DNA of 64,000 bases from Opitutia bacterium (lineage in GTDB: Bacteria > Verrucomicrobiota > Verrucomicrobiia > Opitutales > Seribacteraceae): positions 7,947 through 71,946 of the forward strand of contig PBLJ01000030.1 of the NCBI GenBank assembly GCA_002721705.1, in the 5' to 3' direction. The notes beneath the pieces were generated by a model. The model saw nothing but the letters and a program-made list of their open reading frames with translations, did not search any database and was not told where the DNA came from. This document shows, piece by piece, positions 9,070-17,743 of the stretch (position 1 is its first letter; each line of letters starts with the position of its first letter). A program made the position numbers and the translations under genes.

Positions 9070-10199
9070 TTGTAGTGAAATCTGATGGTGACGACGTCTT
9101 CACTCCCAAAGTCGCGGATCATTTCCTCCGTCCATTTGCCATAAGGTGCTCGCGATTCGATGGCTTGGCGGCAAATCTCGGATCCAAGGCCAACCCCATT
9201 GCGGTCCAGTCGCTTCAGTTCGTGGATGCGACCATTTTTGTCCAAGATGAACCGAAGCTGGACGAAGGGTGGCAATTTATTCCGGTTAAGGAATCCGCGG
9301 GAGCCATGGCCAAGGTCGTGCCATTGGTCCTCGATGGCTTGGAGCATTTCTTGGACGTAGGCGCCGTAGGCGTGAAGTTTGCAATCGATGGCAACGCGTC
9401 CCAACCGGGGAGCATTGGTCTCCGTTGCCATGAGAGGGCCTCTTACGAGGTCGGGGGCAAGGCGGAGTCGTGGCCGCGGTTTTTGTTTTTCCTTTGGTTC
9501 GGGCGGAAGGAGTGTAGGGGCGACGGGAGGAGCGGGGGTTGCGTTCAGGACAAGAGGTCGTTTGGCGTTGGGGTCCTCGTCTTCCCCCAGAGCATCCACT
9601 TTTTGAACGGCCAACCCCGACTTGTCTTCGATCTCCGGCAGTTTGGCAGGTGACTCTTTGGGCTTGCCTGCATCGTCTTTGCCCACAGGCGTGCCTTGCT
9701 CGAAATCCTTGGCGATCTCCGAATCAGGTCCAATTAAAGGAACGGCTGGAGCTGCTACCCCGGGATCGCCGGCTTCGACGATTTTTTGGGAGTCTGGTTC
9801 ATCTCCTTCCACCATAGGCTTCTCGGAGTCCTCGACGGGCGCTTCGGGTTGCGATGCTTGTTGGTCGCGATTGGAGAAGTTTTCGGTTTTATCGGGAAGG
9901 TTTTGGGGTACTTCTGAATTGGCTTCCACGAAACGGGAATTCAAGCGAGGCTCTTCGAGCGGGGGCAGCCATTCAACGACCACTTCCTTGTTTTCTTCGG
10001 TTTTTGTCTGAGGGGAAGGATTAGCAGGATCGGAGTGGACTTGACGGGAGGGGTGTTCGCGTTGCGCGGGAAGGTGAATCAGCAGACCGAGCACGTCCGG
10101 AGCGACTAGGCAGGAAGCGAGGGCGGCCAAAAGGCCTGATCCCCAAGCTACTGGGTCCGCCCGGTGGGAAGGAATCCCTTTGTTTTTCATCTCTCCCAT
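9066..10199 (-). CDS. Membrane-anchored Pro/Glu-rich protein with TonB-like C-terminal domain
   Basis: N-terminal hydrophobic stretch, long acidic/proline linker, C-terminal VQLRFILDKNGRIHELKRLDRNGVG...ICRQAIESRAPYGKW. 4-nt overlap with the next gene. Start uncertain (Met 10190/10199 or TTG 10238). Confidence 0.6.
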   Translation of the reverse strand: MGEMKNKGIPSHRADPVAWGSGLLAALASCLVAPDVLGLLIHLPAQREHPSRQVHSDPANPSPQTKTEENKEVVVEWLPPLEEPRLNSRFVEANSEVPQNLPDKTENFSNRDQQASQPEAPVEDSEKPMVEGDEPDSQKIVEAGDPGVAAPAVPLIGPDSEIAKDFEQGTPVGKDDAGKPKESPAKLPEIEDKSGLAVQKVDALGEDEDPNAKRPLVLNATPAPPVAPTLLPPEPKEKQKPRPRLRLAPDLVRGPLMATETNAPRLGRVAIDCKLHAYGAYVQEMLQAIEDQWHDLGHGSRGFLNRNKLPPFVQLRFILDKNGRIHELKRLDRNGVGLGSEICRQAIESRAPYGKWTEEMIRDFGSEDVVTIRFHYK

Positions 10200-10242
10200 G
10201 ATTGCGGCAAACCCTAACGGAAGATTTCCGGGAGGCAATGCC

Positions 10243-11154
10243 TTAGACGTCGCAAATTTCGGCGGCGTGTCGCAAGGCGAGGGCTTTGTCGTCCCAAGTC
10301 GGGATGAACTCCTGGGCCACGTAGCCGTCGTATCCCGTTTCCAGGATGGCTCGCATGACGGCGGGATAATTGATTTCCTGGGTGTCGTCGAGTTCGGCTC
10401 GTCCCGGGTTTCCAGCGGTGTGATAGTGTCCGATGACGTCCTTGTACTTCCTGATTCGGCGTATGACGTCCCCGTTCATGATCTGCACGTGATAGACGTC
10501 GAAGAGCAATTTGAAGCTGGGCGACCCGATTTTATTGATCATCTTGACGCAATGGTCGACGTCGTCGCCGAAGTAGCCGGGGTGTCCCTTCATGGGATGC
10601 GAGTCGTCTCGTGAGTTAAGGTGCTCGAGGCAGAGGGTGATCTTTTTCTTTTCGGCCAGCGGCAGTACTTTTTTCCAGAGGTTAATGCAGTTTTGCTCGG
10701 CCACGTCGTCTGGAATGCCTTTTTCCTTCATGCCGGTGAAGGTGATGACCCGCTTGTATCCGGCGTCGGCGCAGAGCTCGATGGCCTCCGTCAGTTTGGC
10801 GACGCATTCCGCGTGGTTGGCGGGGTTCACGGGACCTTTCTTGAAGCCGTGGCTACCGACCAAGGAAACGTCCATCCCCAGCTCCTTGACCAGCGGGTAG
10901 TGTTTTCGTGAAATGCCCTCCATCGCGGCCAAACCCACTTCCTTGCAGAGCTTGGCCAGTTCGGGTGTCGGCATGGGGTTGAAGGTCCAGCCCATGATGG
11001 ACTGCTTGATGCGACCTTTCTTGATGCGGTACTTGGGATTGGCCTTCTTCTTCGGCGTTTGAGCCAGAGAAGTGGCCGAGGTTGCGACCATCCCTGCTGC
11101 GGCGATGGAACCGGCTGCGGTTTTCAGGGCGGAACGTCTTGTGGATTTCATCAT
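10243..11154 (-). CDS. Hydroxypyruvate isomerase-like / sugar phosphate isomerase TIM-barrel protein with Tat-like leader
   Basis: MMKSTRRSALKTAAGSIAAAGMVATSATSLA leader; LCLEHLNSRDDSHPMKGHPGYFGDD; VAQEFIPTWDDKALALRHAAEIC. The N-terminal ~270 aa of the 575-aa track ORF are out-of-frame readthrough of the upstream transporter gene. Confidence 0.85.
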   Translation of the reverse strand: MMKSTRRSALKTAAGSIAAAGMVATSATSLAQTPKKKANPKYRIKKGRIKQSIMGWTFNPMPTPELAKLCKEVGLAAMEGISRKHYPLVKELGMDVSLVGSHGFKKGPVNPANHAECVAKLTEAIELCADAGYKRVITFTGMKEKGIPDDVAEQNCINLWKKVLPLAEKKKITLCLEHLNSRDDSHPMKGHPGYFGDDVDHCVKMINKIGSPSFKLLFDVYHVQIMNGDVIRRIRKYKDVIGHYHTAGNPGRAELDDTQEINYPAVMRAILETGYDGYVAQEFIPTWDDKALALRHAAEICDV

Positions 11155-12722
11155 TTGAAGAGGTTGGGTAACAATTTGCTTAAGGTTTGGTAAATTCCGA
11201 CCACGAGGAAGCCGGCGAAGGAAATCCAGAGAAAAATATCCCACAGTTTCCCAGGTTGCAGCCGTTTGTCGGATTTCTTGTAGCGAAAATAGAGGACGGC
11301 AAAGCCGATCATGGGCAACATGATGGCTTGCATGGTGCCCGAGATGAGAACGAGCAATACGGGCTTGGGGAAAAAAACGTAGCAGAGCACACTCAAGATG
11401 GGCAGTATAACACCCATCCATTTGAGGCCGCGTTGGCGTTGGGATTCGGCGAGATTGGCGAATCCGGAGACCTTGACCACGTCGACCGCGAGGCGGCCTT
11501 GGGCGGCGATGGCTACGTAGAAGGTGGAAAAGAGCACCGCGAATGCACCGAACAGGAACAGGTTCTGGGCGAAATCCCCGAAAACCGGTTGGTACATAGC
11601 GGACAGCGTCTGGACCATCTCTGGTCCCTCCGGCACAAGGTGGGAACGTCCTAGGACGGCAGCCCCCAAGAGGTAAAAGGCGATGGTGCAGAAAGTGTAG
11701 ACCAACATGGCGCCCCAGGCGTCCCAGTGCATCACCTTCATCCAGCCTTTCGCCCGGTGGACCCAAGCATCGCTCTGGTCTCGCTTGCCAACGTATTTGC
11801 CGTAGCCCTTCTCGAGGCACCAATAAGGATAGGCAAGCAGTTCGGCTGCTCCCACGCCGATGATGCCGAAGGTGGCCAAGGCGGTGACCAATGGGTTGGT
11901 GCCTCCTTCCTCGGACTCGGGAAAGCCAAAGGAGAGTCCGCGAGAAAATTCCTCGGCGGTCACGGCCCATTTATCGTAGCTTTGGAGAGCGAACAGATTG
12001 GCTATGGTGATGAGGGTGAAAGAGGCCACCAGAAAGACGGAAAACCGCTGGATAAAGCTGAAATTGCCCCATACCAGTAAAAAGATCGCGGCCAAGGTCA
12101 AGATGAGCGACCAGTAGATGTGGTCCTTCGCCTTGGGTACTTCTCCAACCTTATCCAAGGCGGCTTTTAATTGCACGATTTCAGCTTCAATTGCTTGTTT
12201 CTCGGTACTGGCCGCATTGACCAGTCCGGCTTTGGTGACGTCCAGTTTCACTTTTTGCGCCACATACTCGTTGTAGGCCTTGCCTTCCTCCGTCAGTGGC
12301 ACGCTGATAGCCATGGCTTGTCCCACTCCGCCAACGATGCCTCCTTGCTGGCCGAGAATGGCCAAGAACATTACGAACCAGTACCAGATAATCCAGTTGG
12401 CCCGCATTTTGCGTTGGCCCACCTCCACTTGGATCATGGGACCCGGAACCTCGTTGAGCGCGGCCAAGGTGGTCTTGCCGTTGGTTATGGCGTATCGGCC
12501 CAGCTCGATTTGGGCGAATACCTTGATGATGCACCCGATGATGATCAGCCAAAGGAAGTCGAAATGGGCCTCGGCCCCGGTTCGGGTGGTGGCGATCAGT
12601 TCGCCCGACCCTACGATGGAGCCTGCCAGGATCATGCCCGGACCGACGTTACGCAAGATCCCCGTGGTGGAGGTCGGGGCGTTCCGGACCTCGGTAGTCG
12701 GGGATTCTTCGGCTTTGCTCAT
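11151..12722 (-). CDS. Nramp (SLC11)-like membrane transporter, non-canonical motifs
   Basis: GILRNVGPGMILAGSIVGSGELIATTRTGAEAHFDFLWLIIIGCIIKV; multiple TM segments; overlaps next gene at ATGATGA. Confidence 0.8.
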   Translation of the reverse strand: MSKAEESPTTEVRNAPTSTTGILRNVGPGMILAGSIVGSGELIATTRTGAEAHFDFLWLIIIGCIIKVFAQIELGRYAITNGKTTLAALNEVPGPMIQVEVGQRKMRANWIIWYWFVMFLAILGQQGGIVGGVGQAMAISVPLTEEGKAYNEYVAQKVKLDVTKAGLVNAASTEKQAIEAEIVQLKAALDKVGEVPKAKDHIYWSLILTLAAIFLLVWGNFSFIQRFSVFLVASFTLITIANLFALQSYDKWAVTAEEFSRGLSFGFPESEEGGTNPLVTALATFGIIGVGAAELLAYPYWCLEKGYGKYVGKRDQSDAWVHRAKGWMKVMHWDAWGAMLVYTFCTIAFYLLGAAVLGRSHLVPEGPEMVQTLSAMYQPVFGDFAQNLFLFGAFAVLFSTFYVAIAAQGRLAVDVVKVSGFANLAESQRQRGLKWMGVILPILSVLCYVFFPKPVLLVLISGTMQAIMLPMIGFAVLYFRYKKSDKRLQPGKLWDIFLWISFAGFLVVGIYQTLSKLLPNLFK

Positions 12723-12800
12723 GCTGGTTCGAACTATTGGGCGATAGGGTAGTAGCTTGGCGCTCGATTTATCCGTTGGGAAGTCAAATGTTCGGTTTAA

Positions 12801-14186
12801 CTACCGCCACTGCCTGAGGTTGTCGAGGAGGGCTTGCTTGGTCTCGGCATGATCTGGGTCGTCCCACAGATTGGTGGCCTCGCCGGGATCTTTTTGAAGG
12901 TCGAATAGCTGTCCGAATGGCTCGTCCCTGAAATGGACCAGTTTCCAGTCTTTGGTTCTCACCATGGTCATGAACTCGGCATCGGTGAATATGAGATCCT
13001 TGGCCTGCTCGGCGTAGACGTGTTCGCGGCCTTTCCACGTGGGGTCGCCTTCCATGGCGGGCAAGATACTGCGGGCGTCGATGGGAGAGGGCATTTCCGC
13101 TCCGGCCAGCTCCAGCATGGCGGGCCCCAAGTCCATCAATTGCACCAGGTCGTCCACTTGCCGGCCGCCTTCAAACCGGTTTGGAGCCCAAGCGATCAAG
13201 GGAACTCGGATGATTTGGTCGTACATGGTCCATTTCTGGCTGTGGCCGTGGTCGGTCAAGCAGTCCCCGTGGTCGCTGCTAAAGATAATGATGGTGTCTT
13301 CCAGCAGGCCCTTCCTCTCGAGGGTTTCCATGATGGCTCCCACCTTTTCGTCGATCATGGTGACGTTGGCGAGGTAGTGGGCTCGCTGGTTGCGGCGCTG
13401 CTCCTCGGTGGGGTCGAGGGAATGGACCACCGAGTCGTGGTCAATCTCGACGTTGTGGATCCGCATCGCCTTGAATGGAGGAGGTTGCCCTGCCAGATCC
13501 GCTTCGGTGACGGGAGCGAGGGGGATGTCGCGGCCTTCGTACATTTCGAGGAAACGTGGAACCGGATCGTAGGGTGGGTGAGGACCCGGGAATCCGATCT
13601 CCAGAAAGAACGGCTTGTCGTCGTCGCGGTCGTCTATCCAGCGGACCGCCCGATCGCCCACGAACATGTCCGAGTGGGTATCCTCCGGTAGTTCCCAGAG
13701 AAAAGCGCCAAGGCAACTGTGGTAATCGTCTCGTTTCCGGTAGAGGATACGTTTCTGTTTCTCTAGGCCACGGGATTCGACCTCTTTTTCCCATTCGTCG
13801 GTGAATTCGGCTCCCTCCAGGAAGCGATCCTTGTTTTCCACCACGTAGCGCTCGTGGAAGCCGCACGGGGTGGTAAAGGGCCAAGTGTGCATTTTCCCCA
13901 CGTTCACGCAGTGGTAGCCTGCGTCGGCCAAGTTCTCCACCCAGCTGCTCGTCCAGTCGTCCGCGTTCTTGAGCACTCCGGTTGCGTGCGGATACTTCCC
14001 CGTGAACAGGCTGGCTCGAGACGGCGCGCAGGAAGCCGCCGTGACGTGGCATTGGGAAAACGAGACGCCTTCCGCGACCAGGCGATCCATGTGCGGCGTT
14101 ATGCAGTGCGGATGCCCGAGAGCCGCTATGGTGTCGTAGCGCTGCTGGTCGGTCAGTATGAAGACGATATTGGGTTGCTTGGACAT
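12801..14186 (-). CDS. Sulfatase with canonical CxPSR motif
   Basis: MSKQPNIVFILTDQQRYDTIAALGHPHC; AASCAPSRASLFTGKYPHATGV; FSSDHGDCLTDHGHSQKW. Start moved from 14423 to 14186. Confidence 0.92.
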   Translation of the reverse strand: MSKQPNIVFILTDQQRYDTIAALGHPHCITPHMDRLVAEGVSFSQCHVTAASCAPSRASLFTGKYPHATGVLKNADDWTSSWVENLADAGYHCVNVGKMHTWPFTTPCGFHERYVVENKDRFLEGAEFTDEWEKEVESRGLEKQKRILYRKRDDYHSCLGAFLWELPEDTHSDMFVGDRAVRWIDDRDDDKPFFLEIGFPGPHPPYDPVPRFLEMYEGRDIPLAPVTEADLAGQPPPFKAMRIHNVEIDHDSVVHSLDPTEEQRRNQRAHYLANVTMIDEKVGAIMETLERKGLLEDTIIIFSSDHGDCLTDHGHSQKWTMYDQIIRVPLIAWAPNRFEGGRQVDDLVQLMDLGPAMLELAGAEMPSPIDARSILPAMEGDPTWKGREHVYAEQAKDLIFTDAEFMTMVRTKDWKLVHFRDEPFGQLFDLQKDPGEATNLWDDPDHAETKQALLDNLRQWR

Positions 14187-14199
14187 GGTGACGGGCAAT

Positions 14200-15012
14200 T
14201 TATCCGAAATACTTGCGGTAGGAATCGATGGTCTGCTGGGCGGCGGCATCGGGGTCCGGCCAATCGAAGGCCTCGGCCGATATACATCCATCGTAGCCGA
14301 TTTCACGCAAGGCATCCGCGATGGGCTCCATATCCGTGTGCCCATTCCCAATAGGCCGCCGGTTGCTGTCGGCGAAGTGTACGTGGCCCACATGCCGCGC
14401 TCCCTCGCGTAAACTGATCGCAATGTCGGCTTCCTCGATATTCATGTGAAAAAGGTCGGCCAGCAAGGTGACACCGTTGGTATTCAAGCCGTCGAGGAAT
14501 GAGGCGGCTTCGTTGAAGCGGTTGAACAAATTGGTTTCGTAGCGATTGAGCGGCTCGTAGATCAGCTTGACCCCGGCCGCCGTCGCCGCTTCTCCTAGTT
14601 CCTCGAGGGCCTCACCCAGCCAGTCCAAGGCTTGTTCTCGAGACACTTCGCCTCCGTGAGTTCCCTGCATCGAGCCAATGATGGCGGGCGCCTTGTGCTG
14701 GGCGCCGAAGACGATCATGTCCGAGACGAAGGCTCGAGCCTGCGCTCGAAGCTCGGGATCGGGATCGGTCAAGGTGAGTCCGCGGATCACTTTGCCGGCC
14801 CCCGTGCCGACGGCTCCCAGACTCAATCCGGTTTCGGTCAGCAAGGCAGCCAGTTCGCCCGGTTGACCCGCCGAGGGCCCCTCGGTGAACAGTTCCACGG
14901 CGTCGAAGCCGAGATCGGCCGCCTTGCGGCAACTCGTTGCAAGATCGTCCCACAGAATCCACGGACCACCGCGGAGACTGGAAACCAAGGATATGGTGAC
15001 ACAGGATTTCAT
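14200..15012 (-). CDS. Sugar phosphate isomerase/epimerase (xylose isomerase-like TIM barrel)
   Basis: MKSCVTISLVSSLRGGPWILWDDLATSCRKAADLGFDAVELF; LIYEPLNRYETNLFNRF; HVHFADSNRRPIGNGHTDM. Confidence 0.87.
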   Translation of the reverse strand: MKSCVTISLVSSLRGGPWILWDDLATSCRKAADLGFDAVELFTEGPSAGQPGELAALLTETGLSLGAVGTGAGKVIRGLTLTDPDPELRAQARAFVSDMIVFGAQHKAPAIIGSMQGTHGGEVSREQALDWLGEALEELGEAATAAGVKLIYEPLNRYETNLFNRFNEAASFLDGLNTNGVTLLADLFHMNIEEADIAISLREGARHVGHVHFADSNRRPIGNGHTDMEPIADALREIGYDGCISAEAFDWPDPDAAAQQTIDSYRKYFG

Positions 15013-15052
15013 GTAAATAGTATCCGTCAGCTCAAGTAATGAGGTATTGTTT

Positions 15053-15805
15053 CTAGGAAACGGCGGCCTTTTGGGCCTCGACGAGTTCGGCGCACCCCTT
15101 GGCGGCGAGGGCCAGCAGTTCGTCCAGTTGTTCGCGCGAGTAGGTAGCTTCCTCGCCGGAGGACTGCACTTCGACGAATTCACCGGTCCCGGTCATCACG
15201 ACGTTGGCGTCGACTGTGGCGTCGCGATCCTCGACGTAGCAGAGGTCGAGCAAGCAAGTGTCCCGGTATACTCCCACGCTGATGGCGGCGAGGTGGTCGG
15301 TCAGCGGGTTTTCCTCGATTTTGCCTTTTTCGAGCAGCTTGGCGAAGGCGAGTTGGGCCGCCACCCAGGCTCCCGTGATGGATGCGGTGCGGGTGCCTCC
15401 ATCGGCTTGGAGGACGTCGCAATCGATCCAAAGCGTCTTGCCGGGTAATTTCTTGAGGTCGGTGCAGGCTCGCAGGGAACGCCCGATAAGGCGTTGTATC
15501 TCTATGTTGCGTCCGTCCTGCCTGCCTCTGCTGCTGGGGCGGTCCTTGCGGGTCAGGGTGGAGTAGGGGAGCATGTTGTACTCGGCCGTGAGCCAACCGC
15601 CCTCGACCTTTTGGCGCTGCATCCAGCCTGGCACCTTGTTCTCGATCATGGCGGCGCATATGACGCGGGTGTCGCCGAAAGAGCATATGACGGAACCGTC
15701 GGCGTAGGGCGCGATGCCTGGCTCGAGAGAGATAGGGCGCAGTTGATCTACTGTCCGGCCGTCGTGGCGGGCAAAGGGAGTGGTTTCAGTGGTTTCGTCG
15801 CTCAT
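15053..15805 (-). CDS. rph: Ribonuclease PH
   Basis: RHDGRTVDQLRPISLEPGIAPYADGSVICSFGDTRVICAAMIE; GWLTAEYNMLPYSTLTRKDRPSSRGRQDGRNIEIQRLIGRSLRA. Confidence 0.95.
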   Translation of the reverse strand: MSDETTETTPFARHDGRTVDQLRPISLEPGIAPYADGSVICSFGDTRVICAAMIENKVPGWMQRQKVEGGWLTAEYNMLPYSTLTRKDRPSSRGRQDGRNIEIQRLIGRSLRACTDLKKLPGKTLWIDCDVLQADGGTRTASITGAWVAAQLAFAKLLEKGKIEENPLTDHLAAISVGVYRDTCLLDLCYVEDRDATVDANVVMTGTGEFVEVQSSGEEATYSREQLDELLALAAKGCAELVEAQKAAVS

Positions 15806-15876
15806 GGGTAAAAAGGGGAACGATACATGTGGATGGGAGGACGCTGGGCAAGGAGATTGCGCGAGTACTCGTTTTT

Positions 15877-17238
15877 CTACATTTCGTAGGTTTTGCCGGG
15901 GATGGGGTCTATCACTTCGGGCTGGTAGGAGGCTTGGGCGAGTTGCTCGGAAAACCACTGGCGCGCCTCGGGGTCGCCGTGATGCAGCACGATGGTTCGC
16001 GGACTGGCCCGGTGGGCGAGCTCCAGTAGTTCGTCTCGGTCGGCGTGTCCGCTCATGTCGAACTGGCGAATGCGGGCCTTGACCTGCGTGACGTAATCGA
16101 TCGCCTCGAAAAGAAACTCTTCCCCGTTGCGTTTTTCGAGGAGCTTGCCGCCGGGAGTGTCGGGATCGCAGTAGCCGACGAAGAGTATGGAGTTGCGGTC
16201 GTCGCCGAGGAGACTGGCAGCAACCCGGTAGGACGGAGTGTGGTCGACCACCATGCCGCTACTGACCAAAAATATGCCGTTTATGCCGGGCGGCCGGCCG
16301 GGCTCCATGTGGTCGGGCAGGGGGAGTACGCCCAAGCTGCGAAGTACCTTGCGGTTGAAGTTCAGTTGCGTGCAGGATTGGGAGATTTCGTGGTAGTAGT
16401 CCACGATGCTCATGCCGAGCCCTGAGCAGAACACGGGGCAACGAGGTATGCGACCGTCTTTTCGGGCTTGGTCCAGGATAACCAGCATTTCCTGCATGCG
16501 TCCGAGCGCAAAGACGGGGATCAGGCAGGAACCTCCCTTGTCGATGGGCTTGCGTATCTCGTCGAGAAGGCGTTCTACCTCGAGCTCGCGGGTTACGCCC
16601 TCCTTGCGCGGGCTTGCCCCGCGGGTGGTCTCGAGCACGAGGACGTCGACCCCCTCCGGTTCGGGGGCGGCTCCCTTCAGGGTGCGTTGTTCGGTGAAGA
16701 GGAGGTCGCCTGAGAAGAACACGCTTTCGCCGGCGTCACGGGTCAATCGACAGCATATGGCCCCCGCGACGTGACCTGCGGGTTGGAAAGCGATCTCCAG
16801 GTTTTCACCATCCTTCTCGAAATGGTAAGGTTTGCGGAACCCGATGGGACGAAAGCGCTCGGCGAGGCGTTTGACGTCGTTTCGGGTGTAGAGTGGATAC
16901 TCGGGGAGGTTGAGCTCGCCGCGCTGCCGTTTCATGACGTTGATGGAGTTCATCATCATGCGCTTGGCGAGCGCTTGGCTAGGCTGGGAGAGAAAAACGG
17001 GGGCGTCGGGTTGCTCGCGTGAGAGGACGGGGAGCGAGCCGAGATGATCGAGGTGACAATGGGTGAGTATAATAAAGTCGAGCGAATCGACGGGCACGAG
17101 ATCAAAGCTGGGCATGGCCTCGTTGCCGGCCAACTTGGGATGTAGCCCTGCATCTACCACGAAGCGGAAAGGGCCCATTTCGACGAGCAGGCTGTTGGCG
17201 CCGATGCCGCCATGCGAGTTAAGGTCGGTGATCTTCAC
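15877..17238 (-). CDS. MBL-fold beta-CASP RNase-like protein
   Basis: LTHCHLDHLGSLPVL (HxHxDH), FSGDLLF, QFDMSGHADRDELL, IVLHHGDPEARQWFSEQL. Confidence 0.88.
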   Translation of the reverse strand: MKITDLNSHGGIGANSLLVEMGPFRFVVDAGLHPKLAGNEAMPSFDLVPVDSLDFIILTHCHLDHLGSLPVLSREQPDAPVFLSQPSQALAKRMMMNSINVMKRQRGELNLPEYPLYTRNDVKRLAERFRPIGFRKPYHFEKDGENLEIAFQPAGHVAGAICCRLTRDAGESVFFSGDLLFTEQRTLKGAAPEPEGVDVLVLETTRGASPRKEGVTRELEVERLLDEIRKPIDKGGSCLIPVFALGRMQEMLVILDQARKDGRIPRCPVFCSGLGMSIVDYYHEISQSCTQLNFNRKVLRSLGVLPLPDHMEPGRPPGINGIFLVSSGMVVDHTPSYRVAASLLGDDRNSILFVGYCDPDTPGGKLLEKRNGEEFLFEAIDYVTQVKARIRQFDMSGHADRDELLELAHRASPRTIVLHHGDPEARQWFSEQLAQASYQPEVIDPIPGKTYEM

Positions 17239-17663
17239 GACAAGCTGGCGTCCGGAGGGTCCTGTTCCGGAATGGATAAATCGAACTTAGGCACGTTGAC
17301 GTGCACTTTCTGGTCGAATTGATCAACTCCGTGATAGGAGCCATGGACCACGGCGTTCATATTCGTGACGTGATAGCTGTTGTAGGAGAAGTTATCGCCC
17401 GGCTCGAGAGTTGGTGTCTCGCCTACTATCTTGTCTCCCTCAATGACCAGTTTGGTGCCGTCCACATTGACTATTAGCCACTTGCGACCGAGCAAGTGAA
17501 CCGTGCGATCGGACAGGTTTGTGATGGTGATGAAGTAGATGAAGGCATGAGGTTGGGCGGACGGCAAGTTTATGGGGTCCTTGTGATAGACCAACTTGTC
17601 GAGCGAGACGCGTAAACCTTCGAGTGCGATGCTTTCGGATGCCATTTGGCGTAAAAGTTCCAT
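17235..17663 (-). CDS. apaG: ApaG-like protein
   Basis: HAFIYFITITNLSDRTVHLLGRKWLIVNVDG...VVGETPTLEPGDNFSYNSYHVTNMNAVVHGSY; ATGA overlap with next gene. Confidence 0.85.
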   Translation of the reverse strand: MELLRQMASESIALEGLRVSLDKLVYHKDPINLPSAQPHAFIYFITITNLSDRTVHLLGRKWLIVNVDGTKLVIEGDKIVGETPTLEPGDNFSYNSYHVTNMNAVVHGSYHGVDQFDQKVHVNVPKFDLSIPEQDPPDASLS

Positions 17664-17743
17664 AAAGCCTTCTCAAGCTGTAGCGGCAACGCTTAAGTTC
17701 ACCAATTTAATCGTTTTTCCTTGCCCGTTCCGAAGAGGACGGC

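Noticed and set aside
11155-11970. N-terminal ~270 aa of the 575-aa ORF at 10243..11970
   Set aside because: Out-of-frame same-strand readthrough of the Nramp-like gene (Arg/His/Pro-rich); the true start is the Tat-leader Met at 11154/11151.
17664-17743. Possible purine riboswitch upstream of purH
   Set aside because: The intergenic region is only about 80 nt and shows no purine-aptamer-like helices.
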